Positions 16,416 to 25,190 of a stretch of DNA of 41,760 nt are shown one piece after another. The position numbers and the translations under genes are program-made. The notes beneath the pieces were generated by a model. That model was not told where the DNA came from. It was given only the letters and a program-made list of their open reading frames with translations, and did not search any database. Source of the DNA: Polaromonas sp. (GTDB lineage Bacteria; Pseudomonadota; Gammaproteobacteria; Burkholderiales; Burkholderiaceae_C); assembly GCA_030650875.1 (NCBI GenBank), contig JAUSDK010000176.1, forward strand, positions 1 through 41,760, in the 5' to 3' direction. Numbering within the stretch: position 1 is the stretch's first letter; each line of letters begins with the position of its first letter.

Positions 16416-18692
16416 ATGAGCAAACAGGACGACATCAAGCTACTGCGTATCAATTACCTGCGCGGACCCAACATCTGGACCTATCGGGCGGTGCTGGAGG
16501 TCTGGCTGGACCTGGGCAGCCTGGAAGACTTTCCCAGCCACCTGCTGCCCGGCTTCAACGACCGGCTGCTGGCCCTGCTGCCGGCCCTTGGTGAACACCA
16601 CTGCGGCGTGGGCGAGCGCGGCGGCTTCTTGCAGCGCCTGCAGGAAGGCACCTGGGCCGGCCATGTGCTGGAGCATGTGGTGATCGAGCTGCTGAACCTG
16701 GCCGACATGCCCACGGGTTTTGGCCAGACGCGCAGCACCTCGCGGCGCGGCGTGTACCGCATGGTGTTCAGGGCCCGGGACGAGCAGGTGGCGCGCTGCG
16801 CGCTGGCCGAGGGCCACCGGCTGCTGATGGCGGCCATCCATCCCGCCCCCCTTCAGCCGTATGGCCAGGCCGAGGTCCAGGCCGCCGTTGCTGCCATCCG
16901 CACCCAGGTGGATGACTGCTACCTGGGGCCCAGCACGGCGTCCATTGTGGCGGCGGCCACCGCCCGGGGCATCCCCCACATTCGCCTGAACGACGGCAAC
17001 CTGGTGCAACTGGGCTATGGCGCCAGCCAGCGCCGCATCTGGACCGCAGAAACCGACCTGACCAGCGCCATTGCAGAGGGTATTGCCCACGACAAGGACC
17101 TGACCAAAAGCCTGCTGGCCACCTGCGGCGTGCCGGTGCCCGAAGGGGTTATTGTCAGCAGCCCCGACGAGGCCTGGGATGCGGCGCAGGACATCGGCCT
17201 GCCGGTGGTGGTCAAGCCCTCGGACGGCAACCATGGCCGGGGCGTGTCGCTGGACCTGAACACGCAGGAGGAAGTTCACGCGGCCTTCAAGGTGGCCGAG
17301 CCCGAGGGCACCGAAGTCATCGTCGAGCGCTATGTGCGCGGCCATGAGCACCGCCTGCTGGTCGTGGGTGGCCGCGTGGTGGCCGCCGCGCGCGGCGAGG
17401 TGGCACTAATCACCGGCGACGGGCAGCACACGGTCAGGCAGCTGATTGACACGCAGCTCAACACCGACCCCCGGCGCGGCGCGGGCGAAGACTTTCCGCT
17501 CGGCCTGATCGACACGGCCCTGGATGCCGCCATCGTGCTCGAATTGCAGCGGCAGGGCTTGACCCCCGACGGCGTTCCGGCCTCCGGCCGCGAGGTGGTG
17601 ATCCAGCGCAACGGCAATGTCGCCGTCGACTGCACCGATGAGGTTCACCCCGAGGTCGACTACATCGTCTCGCTGGCCGCCCGCATCGTGGGCCTGGACG
17701 TTGCCGGCGTTGATGTGGTGGCGCAAGACATCTCACGCCCGTTGCACCAGCAGGGCGGCGCGATTGTCGAAGTCAACGCCGGCCCCGGTCTGCTGATGCA
17801 CCTCAAACCGGCTGAAGGCACACCGCGCCCGGTGGGCCGCGCCATCTGCGAGCACCTGTTTCCACTCCCCAAGGAAACCAACGAAGCCATTGACCACAGC
17901 CCGCACAGCCTGAGCGGGCGCATTCCGGTGGTCGGCATTGCCGGATCCACAGGCACCGCGTGCTTGGCGCGCCTGGTGGCCTGGCTGCTGCACTTGTCCG
18001 GCCGCTACACCGGCCTGGCGTGCCAGGGCGGACTTTTCCTGGACCAGCGCCATGTGGAGACCAGCGACTGCACGCACTGGGAAGCCGGCCAGCGCCTGCT
18101 GATCAACCGGGCCGTGCAGGCTGCCGTGTTTGAGAACGGCGCAGACACTATTTTGCGCACGGGCCTGGCCTATGACCGCTGCCAGGTCGGCGTGGTCACC
18201 GACCTCGGCGGCGCCTCGGCTCTGGCGGAATTCGACATCACTGAAGACGAGCAGATGTTCAGGGTCATGCGCTCGCAAGTGGACGTGGTGCTGCCCGGCG
18301 GTGCCGCCGTGCTCAATGCCACGCATGCACGCGTAGCGGACATGGGCGCGCTGTGCGATGGCGAAGTCATTTTCTATAGCGCCAGCCCCGATGCGGCGGC
18401 CCTGTCCGCGCACCGCGGCAAAAATGGGCGTGCGCTGTTTGTCCGCCAGGACCAGGTCGTGCTGGCCACCGGCAGCGCCGAATCCTTTTTGCCGGCACTG
18501 GGCAAGCTCACGCCCTGGCGCAACCGCAACGGGCATCGAAAAATGACCGAAGAAACCCTGCTGGCCGCCGTGGGCGCCGCTTGGGCGCTGGGAATCCCGC
18601 TCGACCTGATTGGTGCGGGAATAGAAGCTTTTAATGTTCATGCTGCGCAAGCCTCAGAATCCGCTAAAACACCTGCCGGGAGGGCAGATTGA
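16416..18692 (+). CDS. Cyanophycin synthetase paralogue with degenerate Mur-ligase domain
   Basis: 758 residues, about 110 shorter than the next gene's product. The N domain (1-165) starts LLRINYLRGPNIWTYRAVLE and keeps an HxxEH motif in AGHVLEHVVIEL (His83, Glu86, His87). The ATP-grasp domain (about 165-490) is intact: GPSTASIV, DKDLTKSLL, VVVKPSDGNHGRGVSLD, EVNAGPGLLMH. The Mur-ligase-like domain (503 on) has GSTGTAC (510-516) where a GTNGKTT P-loop is expected, so the Lys and Thr that bind ATP are gone, and the C-terminal domain is much reduced. It probably ligates only one residue type or dipeptides, or supports its partner. This resembles the CphA' or CphA2 forms known elsewhere. The start ATG 16416 has no good ribosome site. 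Confidence 0.88.
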   Translation: MSKQDDIKLLRINYLRGPNIWTYRAVLEVWLDLGSLEDFPSHLLPGFNDRLLALLPALGEHHCGVGERGGFLQRLQEGTWAGHVLEHVVIELLNLADMPTGFGQTRSTSRRGVYRMVFRARDEQVARCALAEGHRLLMAAIHPAPLQPYGQAEVQAAVAAIRTQVDDCYLGPSTASIVAAATARGIPHIRLNDGNLVQLGYGASQRRIWTAETDLTSAIAEGIAHDKDLTKSLLATCGVPVPEGVIVSSPDEAWDAAQDIGLPVVVKPSDGNHGRGVSLDLNTQEEVHAAFKVAEPEGTEVIVERYVRGHEHRLLVVGGRVVAAARGEVALITGDGQHTVRQLIDTQLNTDPRRGAGEDFPLGLIDTALDAAIVLELQRQGLTPDGVPASGREVVIQRNGNVAVDCTDEVHPEVDYIVSLAARIVGLDVAGVDVVAQDISRPLHQQGGAIVEVNAGPGLLMHLKPAEGTPRPVGRAICEHLFPLPKETNEAIDHSPHSLSGRIPVVGIAGSTGTACLARLVAWLLHLSGRYTGLACQGGLFLDQRHVETSDCTHWEAGQRLLINRAVQAAVFENGADTILRTGLAYDRCQVGVVTDLGGASALAEFDITEDEQMFRVMRSQVDVVLPGGAAVLNATHARVADMGALCDGEVIFYSASPDAAALSAHRGKNGRALFVRQDQVVLATGSAESFLPALGKLTPWRNRNGHRKMTEETLLAAVGAAWALGIPLDLIGAGIEAFNVHAAQASESAKTPAGRAD

Positions 18693-21298
18693 TGGAAGTT
18701 TCCCGTATCCGGGCCCTGCGCGGGCCCAACCTCTGGAGCCGCCACACGGCACTTGAAGCCATCGTGACCTGCACGGTGCCTGAATGCGCGGCAAGCAGCC
18801 TGCCCGGTTTTGAGCAGCGCCTGCGCGCACTGTTTCCCGGCATGGCGACGCTGCGCCAAAACGGCCATGCGGGTACCTTGTCACTGGCCCATGTGCTGGA
18901 AGCCGCGGCGCTTGAATTGCAGGCGGCCGCAGGCTGCCCGGTGACCTTCAGCCGCACCGCGGCCACCGTGGATACAGGCACCTACCAGGTCGTGGTCGAG
19001 TACAGCGAAGAGGCCGTTGGCCGGCTGGCGTTTGAACTGGCGCAGGCGCTGGTGCACGCGGCGCTGCACGACACCGCGTTTGACCTGGATGCCGCCATCG
19101 CCCGGCTGCGCGCGCTTGACGAAGATGAGCGCATGGGGCCCAGTACCGCCGCGATTGTCGATGCCGCCGTGGCGCGCGGCATTCCCTTTCGGCGCCTCAC
19201 CAAGGGCAGCATGGTGCAGTTTGGCTGGGGCGCGCGTCAGCGACGCATCCAGGCGGCCGAGCTTGACGCCACCAGCGCCGTGGCCGAGGCGATTGCGCAG
19301 GACAAGGACCTGACCAAAAAACTGCTGCGCGCGGCCGGCGTGCCGGTGCCCTTGGGCCGGCCCGTCGTTGATGCGGACGATGCCTGGGCCGCGGCCCTTG
19401 AGATTGGCCTGCCGGTGGTGGTCAAGCCGCAGGACGGAAACCAGGGCAAGGGCGTGACGGTCAATATCGCCAGCCGCGAACACCTTGAAGTCGCTTACCT
19501 TGCGGCGGCCGACTACGGCCAGGTCATGGTGGAGACGTTTTTGCCCGGCAGCGACTTTCGGCTGCTGGTGGTGGGCGACAAGCTGGTCGCAGCGTCGCGG
19601 CGCGAGCCGCCGCAGGTGGTGGGCGACGGCCAGCACACGGTGCGCGAACTGGTCGACCTCGTCAACCAGGACCCCCGGCGCGGCGAAGGACATGCCACCT
19701 CGCTGACCAAAATCCGCTTTGACGAAATCGCCGTGGCACGGCTGGACGTGCAGGGGCTCGTGCCCGAATCGATTCCGCCCAAGGGCCAGCGCGTGGTGCT
19801 GCGCAACAATGCCAACCTGAGCACGGGCGGCACCGCCACCGATGTGACGGACGATGTGCACCCCGCCGTGGCGGCCTGCGCCGTGGCGGCCGCGCAAATG
19901 GTGGGCTTGCATATTTGCGGCGTTGACGTGGTCTGCGAAAGCATGCTGCGCCCGCTCGAAGAGCAAAGCGGCGGCGTGGTCGAAGTCAATGCCGCCCCCG
20001 GCTTGCGCATGCATATTTCGCCGTCCTACGGCAAGGGCCGCGCGGTGGGGGCGGCCATGATCAACGAACTGTACGCCGCTGGCGACGACGGCCGCGTGCC
20101 GGTGGTAGCCGTGACCGGCACCAACGGCAAAACCACCACAGCGCGCCTGATTGCCCATTTACTGACCGCGCAAGGCCTGCGCACCGGCATGACCAACACC
20201 GACGGCGTGTATATCAATGGCCGGCAGACCGACAGCGGCGACTGCAGCGGCCCCAAGAGCGCACGCAACGTGCTGATGCATCCCGACGTGGATGCCGCCG
20301 TGTTTGAAGTGGCGCGCGGTGGCGTGCTGCGTGAAGGCCTGGGCTTTGACCGCTGCGAAGTCGCCGTGGTGACCAACATGGGCACGGGCGACCACCTCGG
20401 GCTGAACTACATCACCACGGTGGAAGACCTGGCCGTGCTCAAGCGCGTGATCGTGCAAAACGTGTCCGTCACCGGCCACGCCGTGCTCAACGCCGCCGAC
20501 CCCATCGTCGCGCAGATGGCCGCAGGCTGTCCCGGCAAGGTGATCTTCTTTGCCGCCGATCGCCACCACCCGCTCATGGCCACGCACCGTGCGCAAGGCA
20601 AGCGGGTCGTCTATATCGATGGCGCGATGCTGGTCGCGGCCGAAGGCACGTGGGTGGAGCGCATTGCGCTGCAGGGCATTCCCATCACGCGGGGCGGCAG
20701 CATCGCCTTCCAGGTCGAAAACGTCATGGCGGCCGTGGCGGCCGCCTGGGCCGTGGGGGTCAACTGGGAGGCGCTTAAAAGCGGACTGGCCAGCTTTGTG
20801 ACCGACGCCCACAACGCGCCGGGCCGCTTCAACGTAATGGACTACCACGGCGCCACCGTGATTGCCGACTACGGCCACAACCCCGACGCCATGCGCGCGC
20901 TGGTGGCCGCTGTCAACGCCATGCCCACCACACCCGAGCAGCGCCGAAGCGTGGTGATCAGCGGTGCCGGGGACCGACGCGACAGCGACATCCGTGACCA
21001 GACGGTCATTTTGGGATCAGCGTTCGACGACGTCATTCTTTACCAGGATGCGGCCCAGCGCGGCCGGGCCGACGGCGAGGTGATGACGCTGCTGCGCGAG
21101 GGACTGGAAGGCCCGCACAAGGCCAGCCGGACCCGGCGCATCGACGAGGTACGCGGTGAGTTTTTGGCGATTGACACGGCGCTGGAACGCCTTCGGCCCG
21201 GCGACCTGTGCCTAATCCTGGTGGACCAGGTACAGGAAGCACTCGACCATCTGGCGGCGCGCGTCAGACAAGCCAAGGAAAAGGCAGCCACCGCCTGA
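18692..21298 (+). CDS. cphA: Cyanophycin synthetase CphA
   Basis: 868 residues, the usual length. N domain MEVSRIRALRGPNLWSRHTA, ATP-grasp domain (about 145-465) with GPSTAAIV, VVVKPQDGNQGKGVTVN and EVNAAPGLRMH, and Mur-ligase domain with an intact P-loop GTNGKTT (476-482), GLNY and NAPGRFN motifs. The enzyme extends multi-L-arginyl-poly-L-aspartate: the ATP-grasp site adds Asp to the backbone and the Mur site adds Arg. In the N domain the HxxEH motif seen in its neighbour reads HVLEA (residues 67-71), so the second His is missing. The start overlaps the previous stop by one base (TGATG), with GGGAGGG upstream, so the pair is translationally coupled. No cyanophycinase gene is in the window. 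Confidence 0.95.
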   Translation: MEVSRIRALRGPNLWSRHTALEAIVTCTVPECAASSLPGFEQRLRALFPGMATLRQNGHAGTLSLAHVLEAAALELQAAAGCPVTFSRTAATVDTGTYQVVVEYSEEAVGRLAFELAQALVHAALHDTAFDLDAAIARLRALDEDERMGPSTAAIVDAAVARGIPFRRLTKGSMVQFGWGARQRRIQAAELDATSAVAEAIAQDKDLTKKLLRAAGVPVPLGRPVVDADDAWAAALEIGLPVVVKPQDGNQGKGVTVNIASREHLEVAYLAAADYGQVMVETFLPGSDFRLLVVGDKLVAASRREPPQVVGDGQHTVRELVDLVNQDPRRGEGHATSLTKIRFDEIAVARLDVQGLVPESIPPKGQRVVLRNNANLSTGGTATDVTDDVHPAVAACAVAAAQMVGLHICGVDVVCESMLRPLEEQSGGVVEVNAAPGLRMHISPSYGKGRAVGAAMINELYAAGDDGRVPVVAVTGTNGKTTTARLIAHLLTAQGLRTGMTNTDGVYINGRQTDSGDCSGPKSARNVLMHPDVDAAVFEVARGGVLREGLGFDRCEVAVVTNMGTGDHLGLNYITTVEDLAVLKRVIVQNVSVTGHAVLNAADPIVAQMAAGCPGKVIFFAADRHHPLMATHRAQGKRVVYIDGAMLVAAEGTWVERIALQGIPITRGGSIAFQVENVMAAVAAAWAVGVNWEALKSGLASFVTDAHNAPGRFNVMDYHGATVIADYGHNPDAMRALVAAVNAMPTTPEQRRSVVISGAGDRRDSDIRDQTVILGSAFDDVILYQDAAQRGRADGEVMTLLREGLEGPHKASRTRRIDEVRGEFLAIDTALERLRPGDLCLILVDQVQEALDHLAARVRQAKEKAATA

Positions 21299-21348
21299 TA
21301 TCCACGGGACAATAGTGGCGCCAGCCCTTTTGTTTCGTGCCACTCTAG

Positions 21349-21372
21349 CTATCGTATTTATAGCCGTTGAGG
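21349..21372. repeat. Dispersed AT-rich repeat, partial copy C
   Basis: CTAT, seven bases, ATAGC, then a short TTG stretch: the left part of the element at 8528 and 39230. It lies between cphA and ureD. The right half (CCAAGGCGC) is not present. Confidence 0.35.
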
Positions 21373-21374
21373 TG

Positions 21375-21401
21375 CATGGCCCGCGTTAAACTCGGGCCAT
21401 G
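21375..21401. promoter_or_regulatory. Inverted repeat overlapping the ureD start codon
   Basis: CATGGCCCG (21375-21383) and CGGGCCATG (21393-21401) form a perfect 9 bp inverted repeat with a 9 base spacer; the right arm ends with the ureD ATG. Folded in RNA it would pair the start codon and block initiation; as DNA it could be a protein site. No Shine-Dalgarno sequence is seen before this ATG. Confidence 0.5.
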
Positions 21402-22229
21402 ACCTGGAATGCATCGCTAGCGCTCGACTACACCCGGCACGCCGACAAGACCGTGGCCCACTTTCGCCACGACGGACCTTTGCGCATTTTGCAAAGCCTG
21501 TACCCTGAAGGCGAGGCCATTTGCCACAACGTCATCGTGCATCCGCCCGGCGGGCTGGTGGGCGGCGACACGCTGGACCTGGCATTCACCGTGGGCGCGG
21601 GTGCACACGGCCTGGTCACCACGCCCGGCGCGACGCGCTTTTACCGCTCCCAGGGCGAACCCGCGCTGCAGCGCACCCGCATCACGCTGGACGCTGGCGC
21701 CCGCATGGAGTGGCTGCCGCTGGAAACCATTGCCTACAGCGGCTGCCTGGCTGAAAACCGGCTAACGCTGCAACTGGCGCCCAGCGCCGAACTGATGGGC
21801 TGGGACGTCACCGCCCTCGGCCTGCCCGCCGCCGGGCAGCCGTTTGCACAAGGCCACTTCAGCCAGCACATCGAGGTGCCCGGCGTGTGGCTGGAACGCG
21901 CCCGCATCAAGGCCACGGACACCCTGCTGCTGGACAGCCCGCTGGGCATGGCCGGCCATCGCTGCATGGCGTCGCTGTTTTTTGTGGCCGGCAGCAAGCT
22001 GGAACGCCAGCGCCGGGAGCAGGCACTGGACGCCGCGCGCCAGGTCATTGAGGCTCATGGCTTGTCTGCCACGGCCGGCGCCACCAGCCCGGACGGGCAG
22101 ATCGTGGTGGTGCGGGTGCTGGCGCCCATGGTGGAGCCCGCCATGGACCTGCTCAAGCAAGTCTGGAGGGTCTGGCGCGGCCATTTCTGGCACCAGGCGG
22201 CGCCCAGTCCGCGCATCTGGTCGGTTTGA
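21399..22229 (+). CDS. ureD: Urease accessory protein UreD
   Basis: 276 residues, full length for UreD/UreH. Conserved stretches: LHPPGG-type motif in VIVHPPGGLVGGDTLDL, TTPGATRFYRS, WLPLETIAYSGC and GWDVTALGLPA. UreD works with UreF and UreG to load nickel into urease. In related genomes ureD is followed by ureABC and ureEFG, but here the next genes are unrelated, so either the urease operon lies elsewhere or this copy is separated from it. Urea would come from the ureide pathway and from uptake by the UrtABCDE system encoded downstream. Confidence 0.93.
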   Translation: MTWNASLALDYTRHADKTVAHFRHDGPLRILQSLYPEGEAICHNVIVHPPGGLVGGDTLDLAFTVGAGAHGLVTTPGATRFYRSQGEPALQRTRITLDAGARMEWLPLETIAYSGCLAENRLTLQLAPSAELMGWDVTALGLPAAGQPFAQGHFSQHIEVPGVWLERARIKATDTLLLDSPLGMAGHRCMASLFFVAGSKLERQRREQALDAARQVIEAHGLSATAGATSPDGQIVVVRVLAPMVEPAMDLLKQVWRVWRGHFWHQAAPSPRIWSV

Positions 22230-22359
22230 AGGCCCGCCGAGGGCCACTGTCCTACACGGATACCCGCCGCTCGGCCGGTCAGCGCGGGGGCGTTGGACTT
22301 CATCGTCCGGGGCCCGTCGTTTCTAGACTGTAGGCATGGTCTCAACACAGGATATTGAC

Positions 22360-22845
22360 ATGACTTCAAACCTTCACTCCGGAAAAACCGCATTCCTTCG
22401 CAAGGGCGTGGCCCTCATCGGCCTGAGCGCCCTGCTTGCGGTCAGCGCTGCCTCCGCGCAAGTCGCTTCAGGCACAACGGGTATCGACACCTCGGGCAAC
22501 ACCCAGCGCGAAAAAGCCGCCTGCCACAACGGCATGACCCAGCAGGATTTCGTGACCTGCATGCGCGAAGCCAACAACGCAGCCGCCGCCAAACGCAGCG
22601 GCAAGCTGGACAATGCCGGCGGGCAGTTTGAAGTCAATGCGCTCAAGCGCTGCGAAGTACTGAAAGGCGACGACCAGATCGCCTGCGAAGCCCGCATCAT
22701 GGGCTACGGCAGCACCAGCGGCAGCGTGGCAGGCGGCGGCGTGGTGCGCCAGGTCGAAACCACGGTGTTGCCGCCCAACGGCGGCGCGGTCACGATTGAG
22801 CCCAAAGGCTCAGCGGACATCATGCTGGTTCCAGCCGCAAAGTAA
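22360..22845 (+). CDS. Small secreted protein of unknown function
   Basis: 161 residues from ATG 22360, which has AGGA eight bases upstream. A signal peptide is clear (FLRKGVALIGLSALLAVSA, cleavage near ASAQ34). The mature part has four cysteines (55, 67, 98, 109) in two C-x11-C-like pairs: CHNGMTQQDFVTC and CEVLKGDDQIAC, which could form disulfides in the periplasm. The C-terminal 40 residues are a low-complexity glycine/valine stretch with QVETTVLPPNGGAVTIEP. I do not recognise the family. It is followed by a strong terminator, so transcription ends here. Confidence 0.7.
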   Translation: MTSNLHSGKTAFLRKGVALIGLSALLAVSAASAQVASGTTGIDTSGNTQREKAACHNGMTQQDFVTCMREANNAAAAKRSGKLDNAGGQFEVNALKRCEVLKGDDQIACEARIMGYGSTSGSVAGGGVVRQVETTVLPPNGGAVTIEPKGSADIMLVPAAK

Positions 22846-22869
22846 ACCCGGCGCACCGGCCCTGAAAAT

Positions 22870-22893
22870 ACCTGTGCATGCAACTGCACAGGT
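22870..22893. repeat. Perfect inverted repeat ACCTGTGCA / TGCACAGGT
   Basis: Nine base pair stem with a 6 base loop (TGCAAC), 25 bp past the stop of the small secreted protein. CACAGGTA is repeated again just after it. It lies between that gene and a stronger terminator; role unclear, possibly a stabilising 3' hairpin. Confidence 0.45.
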
Positions 22894-22932
22894 AACAGCA
22901 CAGGTAGCAGCACAAACAACTACACACAAGCC

Positions 22933-22972
22933 AAACGGGCTACGCCACTGAATGTGGGGTAGCCCGTTTTTT
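22933..22972 (+). terminator. Rho-independent terminator after 22360-22845
   Basis: AAACGGGCTAC (22933-22943) pairs perfectly with GTAGCCCGTTT (22959-22969), the inner part adds CCAC/GTGG, and T residues run to 22972. It ends the rightward transcript and, because the left arm is preceded by few A residues on the other strand, mainly works in the rightward direction. Confidence 0.9.
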
Positions 22973-23026
22973 ATGCCGTGCCGTCAAAGGCTGGGGGCCG
23001 CACACGCGGCCCGCGCCTCAGGTCGT

Positions 23027-23410
23027 TCAGTCTTTCAAGTCAGCTGGCACCTTGCCGCCATTGGCCGCCACCTTGTTCATGACCTGGCGGTGCAGCCAGA
23101 TGTTCATGGCGGCGCTGTCGCTGGTGTCGCCGCTATAGCCCAGCTCCTTGGCCAGTTCCTTGCGCTCGCCGAGGCTGCTGTCCAGGCCGAGCAGCTTCAT
23201 CAGGTCCACGATGGACGTCTTCCAGTTGAGCTTTTCGGGATTGGACTTGGCCATCTCGTTCAACACCGCCTCCACATCGACCATTGGCATGGCAGGCGCT
23301 GAGGTCGCACTGGTGGTGCCCGCAGGGGTTCCGGCAGGCGCTGGCGCGGTGGTGGTGGCGGCTTCAGCAGAAGGGAAAATTTTGCGAAAAATATTACCGA
23401 GGATGCTCAT
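23027..23410 (-). CDS. DUF3597 family protein
   Basis: 127 residues from ATG 23410: MSILGNIFRKIFPSAEAAT, an alanine/threonine/proline linker (about 18-45), then the conserved core MVDVEAVLNEMAKSNPEKLN, WKTSIVDLMKLLGLDSSL and ELGYSGDTSDSAAMNIWLHRQVM. The N-terminus resembles the start of DUF3597 proteins; some members are described as LysM-domain-like or stress related, but no function is established. It lies 150 bp behind fmdB on the same strand and could be a separate transcript. Longer upstream starts are unlikely. Confidence 0.8.
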   Translation of the reverse strand: MSILGNIFRKIFPSAEAATTTAPAPAGTPAGTTSATSAPAMPMVDVEAVLNEMAKSNPEKLNWKTSIVDLMKLLGLDSSLGERKELAKELGYSGDTSDSAAMNIWLHRQVMNKVAANGGKVPADLKD

Positions 23411-23563
23411 GGTCAGTCCAATCAAGGAAGTGTAGAAGCCCTCATCGTAGGTTCCCAATTGCCTGTGGCCCGGAAGAAACCGGCGCGTTGCCCTGTAGGA
23501 AAACCGGCTTGTTTCAATCCGGAAAAATTCGCCGGGCGGCAGGGTTGCCTGTGCCAAGCCAAG

Positions 23564-23914
23564 TCAGTGGCTGATCATCCAGGGCCGTTTCGTGGGAAAT
23601 GCCTTGGCGCCGTTCGGTGCTGTCACGGTCGTGTTGTTGCGCCGCCCCGAGGAACAACAGCCGCACCCCGACGGATGCCGCATCCTGCCGTAGCTCCCCT
23701 CGGCGGAGGAGCGCGGTTCGTGGCGCGCGCGCTCGTTGATGTCCATCGCCTTGCGTGTATCGGCAGGCAGATGCGCCAGGCCAGGCGCGCCCACTGCCAG
23801 CCGGCGGGCGTCGGCCCCGCAGGACGGACAGGCGCAAGCCGCGTCGCGCTCGGCAATGCGGCGCACGGCTTCAAATTGGCCGCAGGCGGCGCATGCGTAG
23901 TCGTAGGTAGGCAT
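23564..23914 (-). CDS. fmdB: FmdB-family zinc ribbon protein
   Basis: 116 residues: MPTYDYACAACGQFEAVRRI followed by a second CPSC, giving Cys8/Cys11 and Cys29/Cys32 as a zinc ribbon, the FmdB/CxxC signature. A second cysteine cluster (84, 86, 87) lies near the C-terminus. FmdB was named as a putative regulator of formamidase in Methylophilus. It follows fmdA by two bases, so the genes are co-expressed; a DNA-binding role is possible but not shown. Confidence 0.88.
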   Translation of the reverse strand: MPTYDYACAACGQFEAVRRIAERDAACACPSCGADARRLAVGAPGLAHLPADTRKAMDINERARHEPRSSAEGSYGRMRHPSGCGCCSSGRRNNTTVTAPNGAKAFPTKRPWMISH

Positions 23915-23916
23915 GG

Positions 23917-25146
23917 TCAGCGGTCCTGTGAAATCGGCATGTTGATGCTGCCGTCAAGGTGGATGATCGGTCCGGCAGCAGACGGGTTGATGTCGAACTG
24001 GAAGATTTCGGTCGGCAGCCACAGCGTCGCGCAGGCATTGGGAATGTCCACCACGCCGCTGATGTGGCCCTGGACCGGCGCCGTGCCCAGAATCGAATAA
24101 GCCTGGGCGCGGCTGTAGCCGAACTTGGTCATGTACTCGATTGCGTTCAGGCAGGCCTGGCGGTAGGCGACGTTCACGTCCAGGTAATGCTGCTTGCCCT
24201 GCTCGTCCACCGAGATGCCTTCAAAGATCAAGTAGTCCTTGTAGTTGGGCGTGATGGTGCTGGGCTTGAAAATCGGGTTCTTGATGCCGTACTTCGCCAT
24301 GCCGCCCTTGATCAGGCTGACGCGCATGTGCACCCAGCCGGCCATTTCAATCGCGCCGCAAAAAGTAATTTCACCATCGCCCTGGCTGAAATGGAGGTCG
24401 CCCACGCTCAGGCCGGCGCCGTCCACATACACGGGGAAGAAAACCTTGGAGCCGCGCGACAAATCCTTGATGTCGCAGTTGCCGCCGTGCTCGCGCGGCG
24501 GCACCGTGCGGGCACCTTCAGCCGCCGCCTTGTCGCGTGCCGGCCCCTTGAGCTTGCCCATGTGCGCGGTGGGCGCAAAAGGTGCATTGGCCAGCGGCGG
24601 AACACGGTTGGGCTCGGTGGCAATGAAGTCAATCTCGCGCTCATTCCACAGGTCCAGCATCTTCTGGTCGGGCAGGCAGCCGATCAGGCCCGGATGAATC
24701 AGGCCCGCAAACTCGACCCCGGGGATATGGCGGCTCTTGGTGAACATGCCGTTGAAATCCCAGATCGACTTTTGCGCCAGCGGAAAGTGATCGGTCAAAA
24801 AGCCGCCGCCGTTTTGCTTGGAGAAAAATCCGTTGAAGCCCCACATGCTTTCGGGCCGGGCGCCAATGTCCAGCAGGTCCACCACCAGCAGGTCGCCAGG
24901 CTCGGCGCCCTTCACGCCGACCGGGCCAGACAAGAAGTGCACGATGGACAGGTCGATGTCGCGGATGTCGTCGGCGCTGTCGTTGTTCTTGATGAAGCCG
25001 CCGGTCCAGTCGTACGTTTCCAGAATGAAATCGTCGCCCGGGTTGACCCAGCAGGTCATCGGCACATCAGGGTGCCAGCGGTTATGGATATTTTCATTCG
25101 CGTAGGGGGACTGGTTCAGGTCGACTTTGATCAGCGTTTCAGCCAT
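23917..25146 (-). CDS. fmdA: Formamidase (FmdA/AmdA, acetamidase family)
   Basis: 409 residues, as expected for this family. MAETLIKVDLNQSPYANENIHNRWHPD at the start in two parts, IVHFLSGPVGVKGAEPGDLL, the conserved PREHGGNCDIKDL, and GDLHFSQGDGEITFCGAIE are all hallmarks of the formamidase/acetamidase family. It hydrolyses formamide to formate and ammonia in the cytoplasm. It is the sixth gene of the leftward operon urtABCDE-fmdA-fmdB and is 44 bp behind urtE. An upstream ATG at 25173 would add nine residues and lacks support. Confidence 0.95.
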   Translation of the reverse strand: MAETLIKVDLNQSPYANENIHNRWHPDVPMTCWVNPGDDFILETYDWTGGFIKNNDSADDIRDIDLSIVHFLSGPVGVKGAEPGDLLVVDLLDIGARPESMWGFNGFFSKQNGGGFLTDHFPLAQKSIWDFNGMFTKSRHIPGVEFAGLIHPGLIGCLPDQKMLDLWNEREIDFIATEPNRVPPLANAPFAPTAHMGKLKGPARDKAAAEGARTVPPREHGGNCDIKDLSRGSKVFFPVYVDGAGLSVGDLHFSQGDGEITFCGAIEMAGWVHMRVSLIKGGMAKYGIKNPIFKPSTITPNYKDYLIFEGISVDEQGKQHYLDVNVAYRQACLNAIEYMTKFGYSRAQAYSILGTAPVQGHISGVVDIPNACATLWLPTEIFQFDINPSAAGPIIHLDGSINMPISQDR

Positions 25147-25190
25147 GGTGCACCTCTTGAGTAAAACAAACAAAAAACAAAAAAATGGTT

